Shown here piece by piece: positions 50,101 through 58,276 of a DNA stretch of 64,000 nucleotides. The notes beneath the pieces were generated by a model. It searched no databases, was not told the DNA's origin, and saw nothing but the letters and a program-made list of their open reading frames with translations. Numbering within the stretch: the first letter of the stretch is position 1; each line of letters starts with the position of its first letter. The stretch spans positions 64,128,118-64,192,117 of the forward strand of contig CM049317.1 in assembly GCA_026874595.1 (NCBI GenBank), in the 5' to 3' direction. Both the position numbers and the translations under genes were made by a program. Source of the stretch: Sipunculus nudus. Taxonomy: Eukaryota > Annelida > Sipuncula > Golfingiida > Sipunculidae.

Positions 50101-53100
50101 CATGGTAGCTCATCACATGACAAACCACGATCACTATGCCTCCTACAGTACAACATGGTAGGTCATCACATCACAAACCATGATCACCCTGCCTCCTACA
50201 GTACAACATGGTAGGTCATCACATGACAAACCATGATCACACTAGCCCCTACATTACAACATGGTAGGTCATCACATGACAAACCATGATCACACTGGCC
50301 CCTACATTACAACATGGTAGGCCATCACATCACAAAACCACGATCGCTATGCCTCCTACAGTACAACATGGTAGGTCATCACATCACAAACCACAATCGC
50401 TATGCCTCCTACAGTACAACATGGTAGGTCATTGCATCACAAACAACGATTGCTATGCCTCCTACAGTACAACATGGTAGGTCATCACATCACAAACCAT
50501 GATCACCCTGCCCCCTACAGTACAACATGGTAGGTCATCACATCACAAAACCACGATCAAGATGCCCCCTACAGTACAACTTGGTAGGTCCTCACATGAC
50601 AAACCATGATCACCCTGCCCCCTACAGCACAACATGGTAGGTCATCACATGACAAACCATGATCACCCTGCCCCCTACAGTACAACATGGTAGGTCATCA
50701 CATGACAAACCATGATCACCCTGCCCCCTACAGTACAACATGGTAGGTCATCACATCACAAAACCACGATCGCTGGGCCTCCTACAGTACAACATGGTAG
50801 GTCATCACATCACAAACCACAATCGCTATGCCTCCTACAGTACAACATGGTAGGTCATTGCATCACAAACCACTATCGCTATGCCTCCTACAGTACAACA
50901 TGGTAGGTCATCACATGACAAACCATGATCACCCTGCCCCCTACAGTACAACATGGTAGGTCATCACATCACAAAACCACGATCAAGATGCCCCCTACAG
51001 TACAACATGGCAGGTCATCACATGACAAATCATTATTACCCAGTCCCCTACAGTACAGCACGGTAGTTCATCATGTGAGAAACCAAGATCAGTCTGCCCC
51101 CTACAGTACAACATATAGATCATCACATGACAAACCATAATCACCCAGTCCCCTACAGTACAACATGGTAGGTCATCACATCACAAAACCACGTTCACTA
51201 TGCCTCCTACAGTACAACATGGTAGGTCATCACATCACAAAACCACGATCACTATGCTTCCTACAGTACAACATGGTAGGTCATCACATGACAAACCATG
51301 ATCACACTGGCCCCTACATTACAACATGGTAGGTCATCACATGACAAACCATGATCACACTGGCCCCTACATTACAACATGGTAGGTCATCACATCACAA
51401 AACCACGATCGCTATGCCTCCTACAGTACAACATGGTAGGTCATCGCAACACAAACCATGATCGCTATGCCTCCTACAGTACAACATGGTAGGTCATCAC
51501 ATGACAAACCATGATCACCCTGCCCCCTACATTATTACATGGTAGGTCATTACATCACAAAACCACGATCAAGATGCCCCCTACAGTACAACATTGTAGG
51601 TCATCACATGACAAACCATGATCACCCTGCCCCCTACAGTACAACATGGTAGGTCATCACATGACAAACCATGATCACCCTGCCCCCTACAGTACAACAT
51701 GGTAGGTCATCACATGACAAACCATGATCACCCAGTCCCCTAGAGTACAACATGGTAGGTCATCACATGACAAACCATGATCACCCTGCCCCCTACAGTA
51801 CAACATGGTTGGTCATCACATCACAAACCAAGATCACCCTGCCCCCTACAGAACAACATATAGATCATCACATGATAAACCATGATCACCCAGTCCCCTA
51901 CAGTACAACATGGTAGGTCATCACATCACAAACCATGATCGCCATGCCTCCTACAGTACAACATGGTAGGTCATCACATCACAAACCATGATAACCCTGC
52001 CCCCTACAGTACAACATGGTAGGTCATCACATCACAAACCGTCATCACCCTGCCCCCTATAGTACAACATGGTAGGTCATCACATGACAAACCATGATCA
52101 CCCAGTCCCCTACAGTACAACATGGTAGGTCATCACATCACAAACCATGATCGCCATGCCTCCTACAGTACAACATGGTAGGTCATCACATCACAAACCA
52201 TGATAACCCTGCCCCCTACAGTACAACATGGTAGGTCATCACATGACAAACCGTCATCACCCTGCCCCCTACAGTACAACATGGTAGGTCATCACATGAC
52301 AAACCATGATCACCCTGCCCCCAACAGTACAACATGGTAGGTCATCACATGACAAACCATGATCACCCTGCCCCCTACAGTACATCATGGTAGGTCATCA
52401 CATCACAAACCTTGATCACCCAGTCCCCTACAGTACAACATGGTAGTTCATCCCATCACAAACCATGATCACTATGCCTCCTACAGTACAACATGGTAGG
52501 TCATTACATCACAAACCATGATCACCCTGCCTCCTACAGTACAACATGGTAGGTCATCACATCACAAACCCTGATCACACTGGCCCCTACATTACAACAT
52601 GGTAGGTCATCACATGACAAACCATGATCACACTGGCCCCTACATTACAACATGGTAGGTCATCACATGACAAACCATGATCACACTTGCCCCTACATTA
52701 CAACATGGTAGGTCATCACATCACAAAACCATGATCACTATGCCTCCTACAGTACAACACGGTGGGTCATCACATCACAAACCACGATCGCTATGCCTCT
52801 TACAGTACAACATGGTAGGTGATCACATAAAAAACCACGATCGCTTTGCTTCCTACAGTACAACTCGGTTGGTCATCACATCACAAACCACGATCACTAT
52901 GCCTCCTACAGTACAACATAGTAGGTCAACACATCACAAACCATGATCACCCTGCCCCCTACAATATAACATGGTATGTCATCATAATAAAAATTGCAGA
53001 TATTTATTTATTAATACCAGAAATGTACATGTATAACCTAGCCATTGAAACATGACAGTAAGGTACCATATATCAAAACAGTTTGCAACACGAAAATTAT

Positions 53101-54347
53101 AACTAATAATAGTCCTTATTTTATAAATATATTATTATGAGTTAAGGTTTACAGTTTACGCCAAATTTAAACCATATGTAAGAGCCTCCTACATACGGAA
53201 CAAGTGGGGCAAGCGACATACATTAACATTTGTTAAATTTCAGACGTATTTTGAACCACCAACCAGGTCATAGTAACTTAAGTATTTACCTGTCATTCGG
53301 TGGATATATAAATTATATACACACGTAAAGGCAATCTATGTAAGGATTGTCAAATTATCACTGTTATTTTGTAAAACACCTGTTTAGGCCCAAATTTATA
53401 TGTCATTTTAAATTTCAGACATGTTGGTGACCTTGGAAACGTGGAGGAAGACAACCAAGGGCGTGTAACCACGAATATAGAGGACGAAGTCATATCCATA
53501 AACACAGAACATGGCAAGAACAACATCGTCGGCAAAGCGATCGTTGTATGTATATATGTATATTGAATTTTTGTTGTTAGCATCTACTGTGTCCATAAGC
53601 TAAATATATAAATCTTTGAACAAAAAATAAAGAAACATGATCTTGTAGTAAACGCCAGTGGATAGAGCATTACAACTAATCCTGTTGAGTAGAGTTTAAC
53701 CAAATACTGATTAAAAATTAGTTCTCCCATTAAAAGTCTCCATGCTTTCAAAATTAGTAGAAACTGCTAAATGAATGCAGTCTGTCCATCAAAATGAATA
53801 CAATGAAAAACATTACTTTAATATGGTTGAAAAATATTATTAAGTTGATTTAATAAAATATTGTTGGTCTCTTTCATGTTTCAAGGCCTTGCCCTTGGCA
53901 ACTTTAGTTATTTTTTTGCACATTTCTTCCAGTAAAAATGTATGTAATTCTGTATATTTTATATTAATATTTAAATATTATTTAATAATAATTGCTCACC
54001 TTCATGCTCAAAAGATGAGCACCTTGTCTTTGAAATATCAGTTTCTCTGTTGCAAGTTCTGTAATCAAAGTGCATGTAATTTTATACATTTAAACCGTAT
54101 GTACACTAGTTTGTACAATTTGTTTGGGTGCTTTCTCCGGATTCCTTTCAATAAGTCATACTTCCAGATCCATGCAACAAGAGATGACCTTGGACTTGGC
54201 GGGAATGCAGAAAGCAAAAAAACCGGAAATGCTGGTGCCCGCCTGGGATGCTGCATAATCGTCATGGATACCAGCGCGGCAACAAGCATCGGAGTGTCCA
54301 TGACAACGCTGGCATTGACCTTGTTAGCAATGTTATTGCGGTGGTAG
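21160..54347 (+). CDS. SOD: Secreted Cu/Zn superoxide dismutase, complete 5-exon gene (208 aa)
   Basis: Joined exons 21160-21208, 39752-39843, 45128-45306, 53419-53545 and 54168-54347 give one open frame of 208 codons plus TAG, with GT-AG introns throughout. The family converts superoxide to oxygen and hydrogen peroxide. Residues 1-17 look like a signal peptide. By alignment to human SOD1, the copper ligands are H74, H76, H91 and H151, and the zinc ligands are H91, H99, H108 and D111. R174 is the active-site arginine, and C85 pairs with C177. The motifs GFHVH, GGHYNP, RHVGDLGN, DDLGLGG and NAGAR are all present. N104-S-T is a glycosylation sequon. The last ~19 residues are hydrophobic after a small-residue stretch, suggesting a GPI signal or a membrane tail, so the enzyme is probably extracellular or at the cell surface. 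The intron sizes are 18.5, 5.3, 8.1 and 0.6 kb. A paralogue lies upstream on the same strand. Exon joins are inferred without transcript data. Confidence 0.95.
21864..21896. repeat. TA microsatellite
   Basis: TA dinucleotide run inside intron 1. Confidence 0.95.
22707..22830. repeat. Dispersed repeat matching 59041-59165
   Basis: CCCCT, TATAAACAC, ATAAA(T/C)AAAAC, GTGTG(T/C)GGTG, CGTTTTCTGG and AAGGGATTACC occur in the same order at both places. The open frame 22690-22950 is part of it. Confidence 0.5.
23712..24535. mobile_element. Dispersed element with terminal CCGCTTG hairpin
   Basis: It starts with a GGGCCCCGCTTGACAAGCGG palindrome and runs into TCCGTCCTTCCGTCCG, as does the inverted end near 57175-57240. 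Internally, GATTTTCTTTCGC and CAACAACATA(C/T)TTC(C/A)GC blocks repeat three times at ~120-140-bp spacing. Non-coding. Confidence 0.5.
25605..25648. repeat. TA microsatellite
   Basis: TA dinucleotide run directly upstream of the SINE. Confidence 0.95.
25662..25775 (+). mobile_element. tRNA-derived SINE
   Basis: The head has an A-box-like TGGCTCATGAGTAGAGC and a B-box GAGTTCGAATCTC at standard tRNA spacing. The body GAGATTTTTCACGGTCGTCC-CCACCCA matches the SINE at 58098. SINEs are transcribed by Pol III and copied by a partner LINE. The 3' end is unclear. Confidence 0.75.
26927..27022. repeat. ATT microsatellite
   Basis: ATT triplets with a few ATC and AAT interruptions. Confidence 0.95.
27459..27466. 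promoter_or_regulatory. Perfect CRE palindrome in intron 1
   Basis: TGACGTCA. Third perfect copy in the window. It may be chance. Confidence 0.2.
28789..28869. repeat. TA microsatellite, about 40 repeats
   Basis: Longest uninterrupted TA run in the window. Confidence 0.98.
30118..30640. repeat. Tandem repeat, ~175-bp unit, three copies
   Basis: GATGAGCG(A/T)TAATATAAG, GTTTGATTACCAAATATG, CAGT-TACTG and AGTATTTAAA recur in order starting near 30118, 30292 and 30469. Non-coding. Confidence 0.85.
32115..32151. repeat. Poly-C plus TC microsatellite
   Basis: C homopolymer followed by about 15 TC repeats. Confidence 0.95.
34141..34930 (+). mobile_element. Non-autonomous Helitron, copy 1
   Basis: It begins TCTAATACTTATAAAAGG after an A and ends TTAGCTAG before a T, the A/T insertion pattern of Helitrons (5' TC, 3' CTRR). 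Two more copies share both ends and the interior. The subterminal 3' hairpin seen in copies 2 and 3 is lost here. There is no Rep/helicase frame, so mobility would depend on an autonomous relative. Confidence 0.8.
35721..37040. repeat. Direct duplication of a ~430-bp segment, 890 bp apart
   Basis: 35721-36190 and 36613-37040 share, in order, CCAATTA(G/A)AGCT, CATACCCTCTGC, AAAGCGTT(G/T)GAAACAT, CGTGCGTAGGTT and TAATCAGC. The copies are diverged. Non-coding. Confidence 0.7.
37460..38335. repeat. Tandem repeat (~283-307 bp) with nuclear-receptor-like motifs
   Basis: GAAGGGCTNCATATTTTCC starts units near 37564, 37871 and 38154. Two kinds of block also recur at ~150-bp spacing (37641, 37788, 37944): TGACCTTGACCTT and the opposing CTTCAAGGTCAAATCTG. 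The flanks carry poly-C (left) and poly-G (right). Non-coding. Confidence 0.75.
38572..38697. repeat. GTGGTCGTTA repeat element end
   Basis: GTGGTCGTTA-type blocks occur three times in a row before TTTACTGTA, with one inverted copy (ACGACCACC) at the left. Probably the end of a dispersed element. Confidence 0.45.
39483..39580. repeat. Fragment of the CCTCCGCC-ended family
   Basis: TTCCCAGGATCATTC, TGCGTAAGTAACTCTACATT matches 41858-41895 closely. The ends are missing. Confidence 0.45.
39752..39843 (+). CDS. SOD: SOD exon 2: start of the mature enzyme domain
   Basis: The acceptor is a pyrimidine-rich tract ending in CAG (39751), and the donor is GTAGGC (39844). It completes Gly17 and encodes residues to K47, including the beta-strand text KGTVMFEQK that opens Cu/Zn SOD domains (compare INFEQK in SOD1). 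It is 92 nt and leaves phase 0. Confidence 0.93.
39993..40105. repeat. AAT/ATT microsatellite
   Basis: AAT triplets switching to ATT, then AAT again. A shorter ATT run lies at 39857-39890. Confidence 0.9.
41780..42110 (+). mobile_element. CCTCCGCC-ended interspersed element
   Basis: It begins GAATGCAATCCTCCGCCATG and continues with GGGATGCTCCC, TTCCCAGGATCATTC, CACCAAAATTTAATCGA, CCCAAAATGCCCTG and TTGTGAACAAAC. The order matches 61432-61812 and the reverse of 3321-3596. Non-coding. Confidence 0.65.
43714..44063 (+). repeat. 57-bp minisatellite, six units (in-frame 19-residue period)
   Basis: Units start at about 43714, 43771, 43828, 43885, 43942 and 43999; each holds GGCGTT(T/C)AGTCCCGGATCCCAG and AATCTTATCTGCGG. 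Because 57 is divisible by three, one + frame stays open for 145 codons (43625-44062) as a repeated RLVPDPRQESYLRSDNIGW. No start context or splice sites support expression. A seventh unit continues at 44580 beyond the inserted element. Confidence 0.9.
44067..44569. mobile_element. PIF/Harbinger-like MITE, 503 bp, inserted in the 57-bp array
   Basis: Inverted ends GCCCCAGTCCCATGTA and GCCCCAGTCCCATATA are flanked by TTA on both sides (44064-44066, 44570-44572). Taking out the element and one TTA joins the truncated array unit at 44041-44066 to the unit at 44573-44625 in register. The interior is GC-rich with CACGGAC/CACGGCAG words about every 10 bases. No transposase. Confidence 0.8.
45128..45306 (+). 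CDS. SOD: SOD exon 3: copper and zinc ligand loop
   Basis: The acceptor TTTTCAG ends at 45127 and the donor GTAGGT starts at 45307. It encodes residues 48-106 plus two bases of Arg107. It carries H74 and H76 (GFHVH), C85, bridging H91 (GGHYNP) and zinc H99 (DHAAP). The YNST segment provides the N104 glycosylation sequon. Its last 35 nt (45272-45306) are in register with the 53-bp minisatellite that fills the following intron. Confidence 0.95.
45272..52991 (+). repeat. 53-bp minisatellite (~145 copies) seeded by the SOD exon 3/intron 3 junction
   Basis: The typical unit runs AACCATGATCACCC, then (T/A)G(C/T)CCCCTACAGTACAA, then CATGGTAGGTCATCACATCACA. The unit at 45272-45324 comprises the last 35 nt of exon 3 plus the first 18 nt of intron 3, in exact 53-nt register with what follows. 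Two degenerate units come next and then a nearly uniform array. Variants in the middle of the unit (CCCAGTCC, CCCTGCCC, GCTATGCCT, AAGATGCC, ACTGGCCC) recur in blocks. It occupies almost all of intron 3 upstream of 53000. Confidence 0.95.
45307..53418 (+). other. SOD intron 3 (8.1 kb)
   Basis: GTAGGT donor, AAATTTCAG acceptor. About 95% is the 53-bp array; the last ~430 bp (52992-53418) is ordinary AT-rich intron with no other feature. Confidence 0.93.
53419..53545 (+). CDS. SOD: SOD exon 4: zinc ligands H108 and D111, electrostatic loop start
   Basis: The acceptor AAATTTCAG ends at 53418 and the donor GTATGT starts at 53546. It completes Arg107 and reads HVGDLGN through GKAIV (residue 149). 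RHVGD supplies zinc ligands His and Asp, followed by the usual IEDEVISI strand. It is 127 nt and ends in phase 0, as expected for the join to exon 5. Confidence 0.95.
53546..54167 (+). other. SOD intron 4 (622 bp)
   Basis: GTATGT donor, CTTCCAG acceptor. AT-rich, with no repeat or gene. The + frame 53889-54347 is open through its end and merges with exon 5. Confidence 0.9.
54168..54347 (+). CDS. SOD: SOD exon 5: copper ligand H151, catalytic arginine, hydrophobic C-terminus
   Basis: The acceptor CTTCCAG ends at 54167; TAG is at 54345-54347. It encodes residues 150-208: IHATRDDLGLGG, KTGNAGAR, then GCC, where most family members have ACG. The tail from S185 is AATS, then a hydrophobic run ending in Arg-Trp. 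It aligns closely with the exon at 203-394, including the start phase. Confidence 0.95.
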   Translation: MHATRDDLGLGGNAESKKTGNAGARLGCCIIVMDTSAATSIGVSMTTLALTLLAMLLRW

Positions 54348-55560
54348 AAACAAAGGATATGCATTTTATTTAGAAACATTGGTTACGAGTGCAGAGCTTA
54401 ATGGTGCTAAACATAAATCGTCACCCAGACTAAACCTTTTATGCATACCAGAAAGTGTGCCCTTAATTCTGAATTCAGGGTTGCTCACAATTCTGAGTCA
54501 GATATCATTGAAATAACACAGACAATATTCGGAACCAAGATCAGTGGTCGGAAATGTTGGGAGGTCGCGGCGGGGGGTTTCTTCCGTATATAAATAAATA
54601 TTGTTCTGACTAAGTTAGAGAATAGTCTTTAAACATGATCTTGGTACTAAGCTGCCATGCCTCAGACATTGATTCAGAGTAACAAACCGCTTTCTTCCTT
54701 GGTCAAACTCGTGTTTGCCGATAGATGGCGCTTCGATAGCCTCTTCGAACAATAATTTTTATTTCTCTGGATTTGAGGAGAAATAAAAAAATAAGCCCCC
54801 CTTAGGACACACTTGGCATCATTTCTTACAGTTGAAGATAAAATACGTGGCGTATCCACAGAGGAGTTCCGTGACAAAAGTCTAGTGTCACTACCATCAG
54901 TCAAAATACAGATGAAGGCTACACACAAAACTGGACTGGTACCCGGATGATTTTGGACTTTCTTGGCAAATTATAGCAAAGGATCAGAATATATTTTTAC
55001 ATGAAGAGAACAAGTCTAGAAACAGATCTGTTGGTACTTCTAGCTCCGCATTTTATATATGGTTTAAAAACTTATATAGAAGATGTAAATAATAAATATG
55101 AACATTATGAGAGAAATTATGTGCAATAGAACTGGTGACTTTAGAATAAGTGAAAAAATGTGCGTTACTTTATTCTTATATGTTACCATGTTAATGTATG
55201 TAATAGAGTTTCGTGTCCAGTATTCAGGCGCATTAGCTTTTCTATTCTCATTATAACTATCCTGTCATTATCAGCTTATAAGCGCCTGATACGGGTAATG
55301 GCATACGCTCATTGTAAGCGCTGTAATGTCAAAAGAGCACTGTGTCCCTGCTACCTTATATCAAGGAGATTACAGACCTAACATCTATAATTTTCTTGAT
55401 TATATCACGAGCGTTAGAGCTGCTTCCATTTAAAATAACTGGTAAGCGGTGATGATGATGCTAATAAAGCTTTATCTGAACATATATTATGTTTTATCTT
55501 CTTATCTTATCTTGTTATTTTATTATATCTTGTTACTATATGTGTATCTGGAGCGATTGA
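54348..55560. other. 3' UTR and flank, no gene seen
   Basis: AT-rich sequence following the SOD stop. Candidate poly(A) signals are present. No coding signal or repeat was recognised. Confidence 0.5.
54593..54598 (+). terminator. Candidate polyadenylation signal of the complete SOD gene
   Basis: AATAAA about 250 nt after the TAG. Other AATAAA-like hexamers occur downstream (for example near 55090), so the true end could be later. Confidence 0.3.
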
Positions 55561-55569
55561 ATCTTGACC

Positions 55570-57240
55570 CACACCTCGTCTGGCCAGACTCCACCCGAGG
55601 TTCAACGGTTACAAACCGAGAGGACTAAACTAGGGACCCATGGGTCTCGAAGCTCAGTTGAATTTGTCTATAAGGATATAGTTATGAGCTATTTCAAAAT
55701 TTGGGTCCTGTGATCAGTTTGAAGCCAACCCGTCTACCCAAACTGGAGTTATCATCCATAAAATAGTTTGTAAATAGATTGGCCTGTGATCTTGACCTTT
55801 GACCTAGTGACCCCAAAAACAAGTTCGAAGCTAACCTGTCTACCCAAACTGGAGTTACCATCCATACTAATTTGTGAATGGATGGGCCCTGTGACCTTGA
55901 ACTTTGACCTATTGATCAAAGAATCAAAAGAATTCTTCCCCTATTGGCAGGTGCGCCACATGTGGAAGACGGAAGTTTTTGAATTTATAGTTTGAGTAAA
56001 AGTGCGTCGACAACTTTTTTAAAGAAGTGGGTCGTGTGACCTTGACCTTTGATCACATTACCCCAAAGCAATAAAGTTCTTACTTTAGTGGTGGGCCATA
56101 TATAAGTCAAGTTAGTTTGAAACCAATATTTCGAACCAACCTGGAGCTATCATCTGGAAACTAATATGTGGACAGATGGTCCCCTTGACCTTTGACTTTG
56201 TGACCCCAAAAGCCGGAAGTTTATTCCACTATTGGCAGGAGAGCAATATCTGGAAGATGGAAGGTTTGGGATGAAAAATTTGGCTTAAAATACATCCACA
56301 ATCATTTTAAACAAGTGGGTTCTGTGACCTTGAACTTTAACCTCATGGACCCCAAATCAATAGAGTTCTCACATTAATGGTGGGTCATATACAAGTCAAG
56401 TTTGAAACCAATACTGTGGTTGGCTTCATATTCGCGAGGCTGAAATTTCGCGATTTTTCCATTTTTAATGTTTTGCGAGGGTTTCATTTTCGCGATCTCA
56501 CAAGAACCTATATCAAATCTTTGGCAAAGCCATATACCTGTGTGTATTATAAAATGAGAATAAGTCATGGGTTTGTAACATTTTCTTATATAATGATAGG
56601 CCCGCACACACAGCATAGGGGGTTTAGTTCAAATTTAAGGCATACATTTCCCTATACCTGCAAGGTAGTAATTTATTTTAAAAATTCTCTCTGTTTTAAC
56701 CTATTACCATACAAGTATTGATTACACTAAATTGAAGGACATTCTCAATTGGCCGATTATTCCCGACGGTTTCATTTTCGCGATTATTTCCCATTCGCGA
56801 ATATCGCGAAATTAAAACCCTCGCGAACAAAAAGGCAACCACAGTATGTCAATCCAAACAGGAGTTATCTTCCGGAAACAAATATGTGGACAAATGGCCC
56901 TTTGACCTTGTGACCTTAAATCAATCAGGTTCTTCCCCTATTGGCAGGTCTGCTACAAGTGCAAGATGGAAGGTTTGGGATTAAAAGTTTGGCCTAAAAT
57001 TCATCAACAATCTAAAAAAGGTGGTCCTGTGACCTTGACCGTTGACCTTATAACACCAAAATCAATAGAATTCTTGTGTTAGTGATGGGCCAAGTATAAG
57101 TCAAGTTTGAAATCTATATGTCAATCCAGACTGGAGTTATAACCAGGAAACAAATTTGACAGACATACAGAAAGACGATTAGACGGACGGACAGGGTGAG
57201 TAATATATAGGGCATCCGCTTATTCAAGCGGGGTCCTAAT
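55570..57240. repeat. Tandem repeat family rich in TGACCTTGACCTTTGACC
   Basis: The block GTGACCTTGA(C/A)CTTTGACC recurs near 55788, 55889, 56036, 56180, 56325 and 57029, with a variant near 56900. Between copies are AATCAATAGAGTTCTT, TATTGGCAGG, GTCAAGTTTGAAACCAATAT and GGAGTTAT blocks. The right end carries CGGACGGACAGGG and a CCGCTTATTCAAGCGG hairpin shared with 23712. It is split by the mariner-like element at 56414-56844. Frames such as 55786-55995 are incidental. Confidence 0.75.
56414..56844. mobile_element. Tc1/mariner-like MITE, 431 bp, TA target duplication
   Basis: Inverted ends CTGTGGTTGGCTTCATATTC and CTGTGGTTGCCTTTTTGTTC are flanked by TA (56412-56413 and 56845-56846). The related repeat unit at 57105-57120 shows the same host sequence without the insertion. 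Internal TTCGCGA/TCGCGAA motifs repeat near both ends. Non-coding. Confidence 0.8.
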
Positions 57241-57347
57241 AAACACCCAAGGTTTCAGGACACAGATGAAACCATAGTTGCGAATCTGACAGTATCAATA
57301 TAATCTGGCAGTTACAGAAATAAAGGAAAAAATGGATCAAAAATAGA

Positions 57348-57545
57348 AAAACATACAGGTGGCGCCATCAGTCTTCGGGAACTGAAGTAACCAATCATAT
57401 TCAATAAACACACCGGGTTCAACATACTGGATGAAACAACAGCTGAGAAACGGACATACTGTTATTTAACGGTTTCAAACACAGAAAAAAAATTTTAAAC
57501 ATTAGAAAAAATACAGGTGGGGTCATCAGTTTTCGGGAACTGACA
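57348..57545. repeat. Tandem repeat, ~158-bp unit
   Basis: ATACAGGTGG(C/G)G(C/T)CATCAGT followed by TTCGGGAACTGA occurs at 57354 and again near 57510. Confidence 0.6.
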
Positions 57546-57754
57546 AAACTAGTCATGGTTAATATTCAAGGCAAGATTCATAGCAACCCATGCATTAATT
57601 ATCATGATATTGTAGGTTTTGTATCAAATAGTAAATTATTCTGGGGGTTCTTGCGAGCACCATAGCTCAAAAATATAGGTCAAAGTAACCTTGTTTCAGG
57701 TTTCCATGAAGCTGTTTTATTGACCTCCCTGCATCTTCACTTTAACGTTTCTAG

Positions 57755-57840
57755 AGCCAGCGGGTTACGATTTGTGCCTTGCTAACGGACGGACAGAGGC
57801 CCGAACGGACGACGGACAATGCGCCATTCCTATACCTCAG
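57755..57840. repeat. Dispersed repeat end with ACGGACGG motifs
   Basis: GGTTACGATTTGTGCC and CGGACGGACAGAGG match 3771-3832. Confidence 0.4.
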
Positions 57841-58097
57841 TTGACTTTAGTCAGCTAAGCTAAAAACTTGTCATACACACTAGTACTGGGCCGATTAAAC
57901 AATTATCTCAGTAACTGGTTATTTTGTATTATCGATAACAGTAACAGTGTGTTATTTCCATGTAGTCGATCATGAACGATTATGTTCGCACATGCGAGGA
58001 AGAAATGTGTGGGGGAAAAGTCTAAACTCGGTCAGAAACATCAGAATAACTGGACACAAAGTAACAACCAAATTCGACCGGTAAGATTACAACATGG

Positions 58098-58276
58098 TAC
58101 CGGCCACTGTGGTCCAGAGGTATAGCACAAGACTCAAAGCCGGGAGGTATTGAGTTCAAATCCCAGCAGAGGACCAGTGAGATTTTACACGGTCGGTCCC
58201 CACCCAGGGTGAGCGCTCTGGAGGCTAAATTGAAAGGCCGTGCCCCACGGCCTTATTTCAGCCACAGAAGAAGATA
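58098..58276 (+). mobile_element. tRNA-derived SINE, nearly complete
   Basis: The A-box TGGTCCAGAGG and B-box GAGTTCAAATCCC are correctly spaced, followed by GAGATTTTACACGGTCGGTC and CCCACCC as in the SINE at 25662. The 3' part is a GGCCGTGCCCCACGGCC hairpin, then CCTTATTTCAGCC and an A/G-rich tail. Confidence 0.8.

Noticed and set aside
45272-52991. Possible CRISPR array (regular short repeats)
   Set aside because: The whole 53-bp unit repeats with no unique spacers, in a eukaryotic intron with splice junctions on both sides.
46672-53055. Several + strand open frames of 64-89 codons with repeated HGRSSHHKP-type text
   Set aside because: They are translations of the 53-bp minisatellite. The period is not a multiple of three, so frames drift and no conserved protein is maintained.
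53350-53596. Minus-strand frames of 62 and 77 codons
   Set aside because: Shadows of SOD exon 4; the + strand reading has the RHVGDLGN motif and correct splice sites.
54065-54379. Minus-strand 104-codon frame
   Set aside because: Shadow of SOD exon 5 on the opposite strand.
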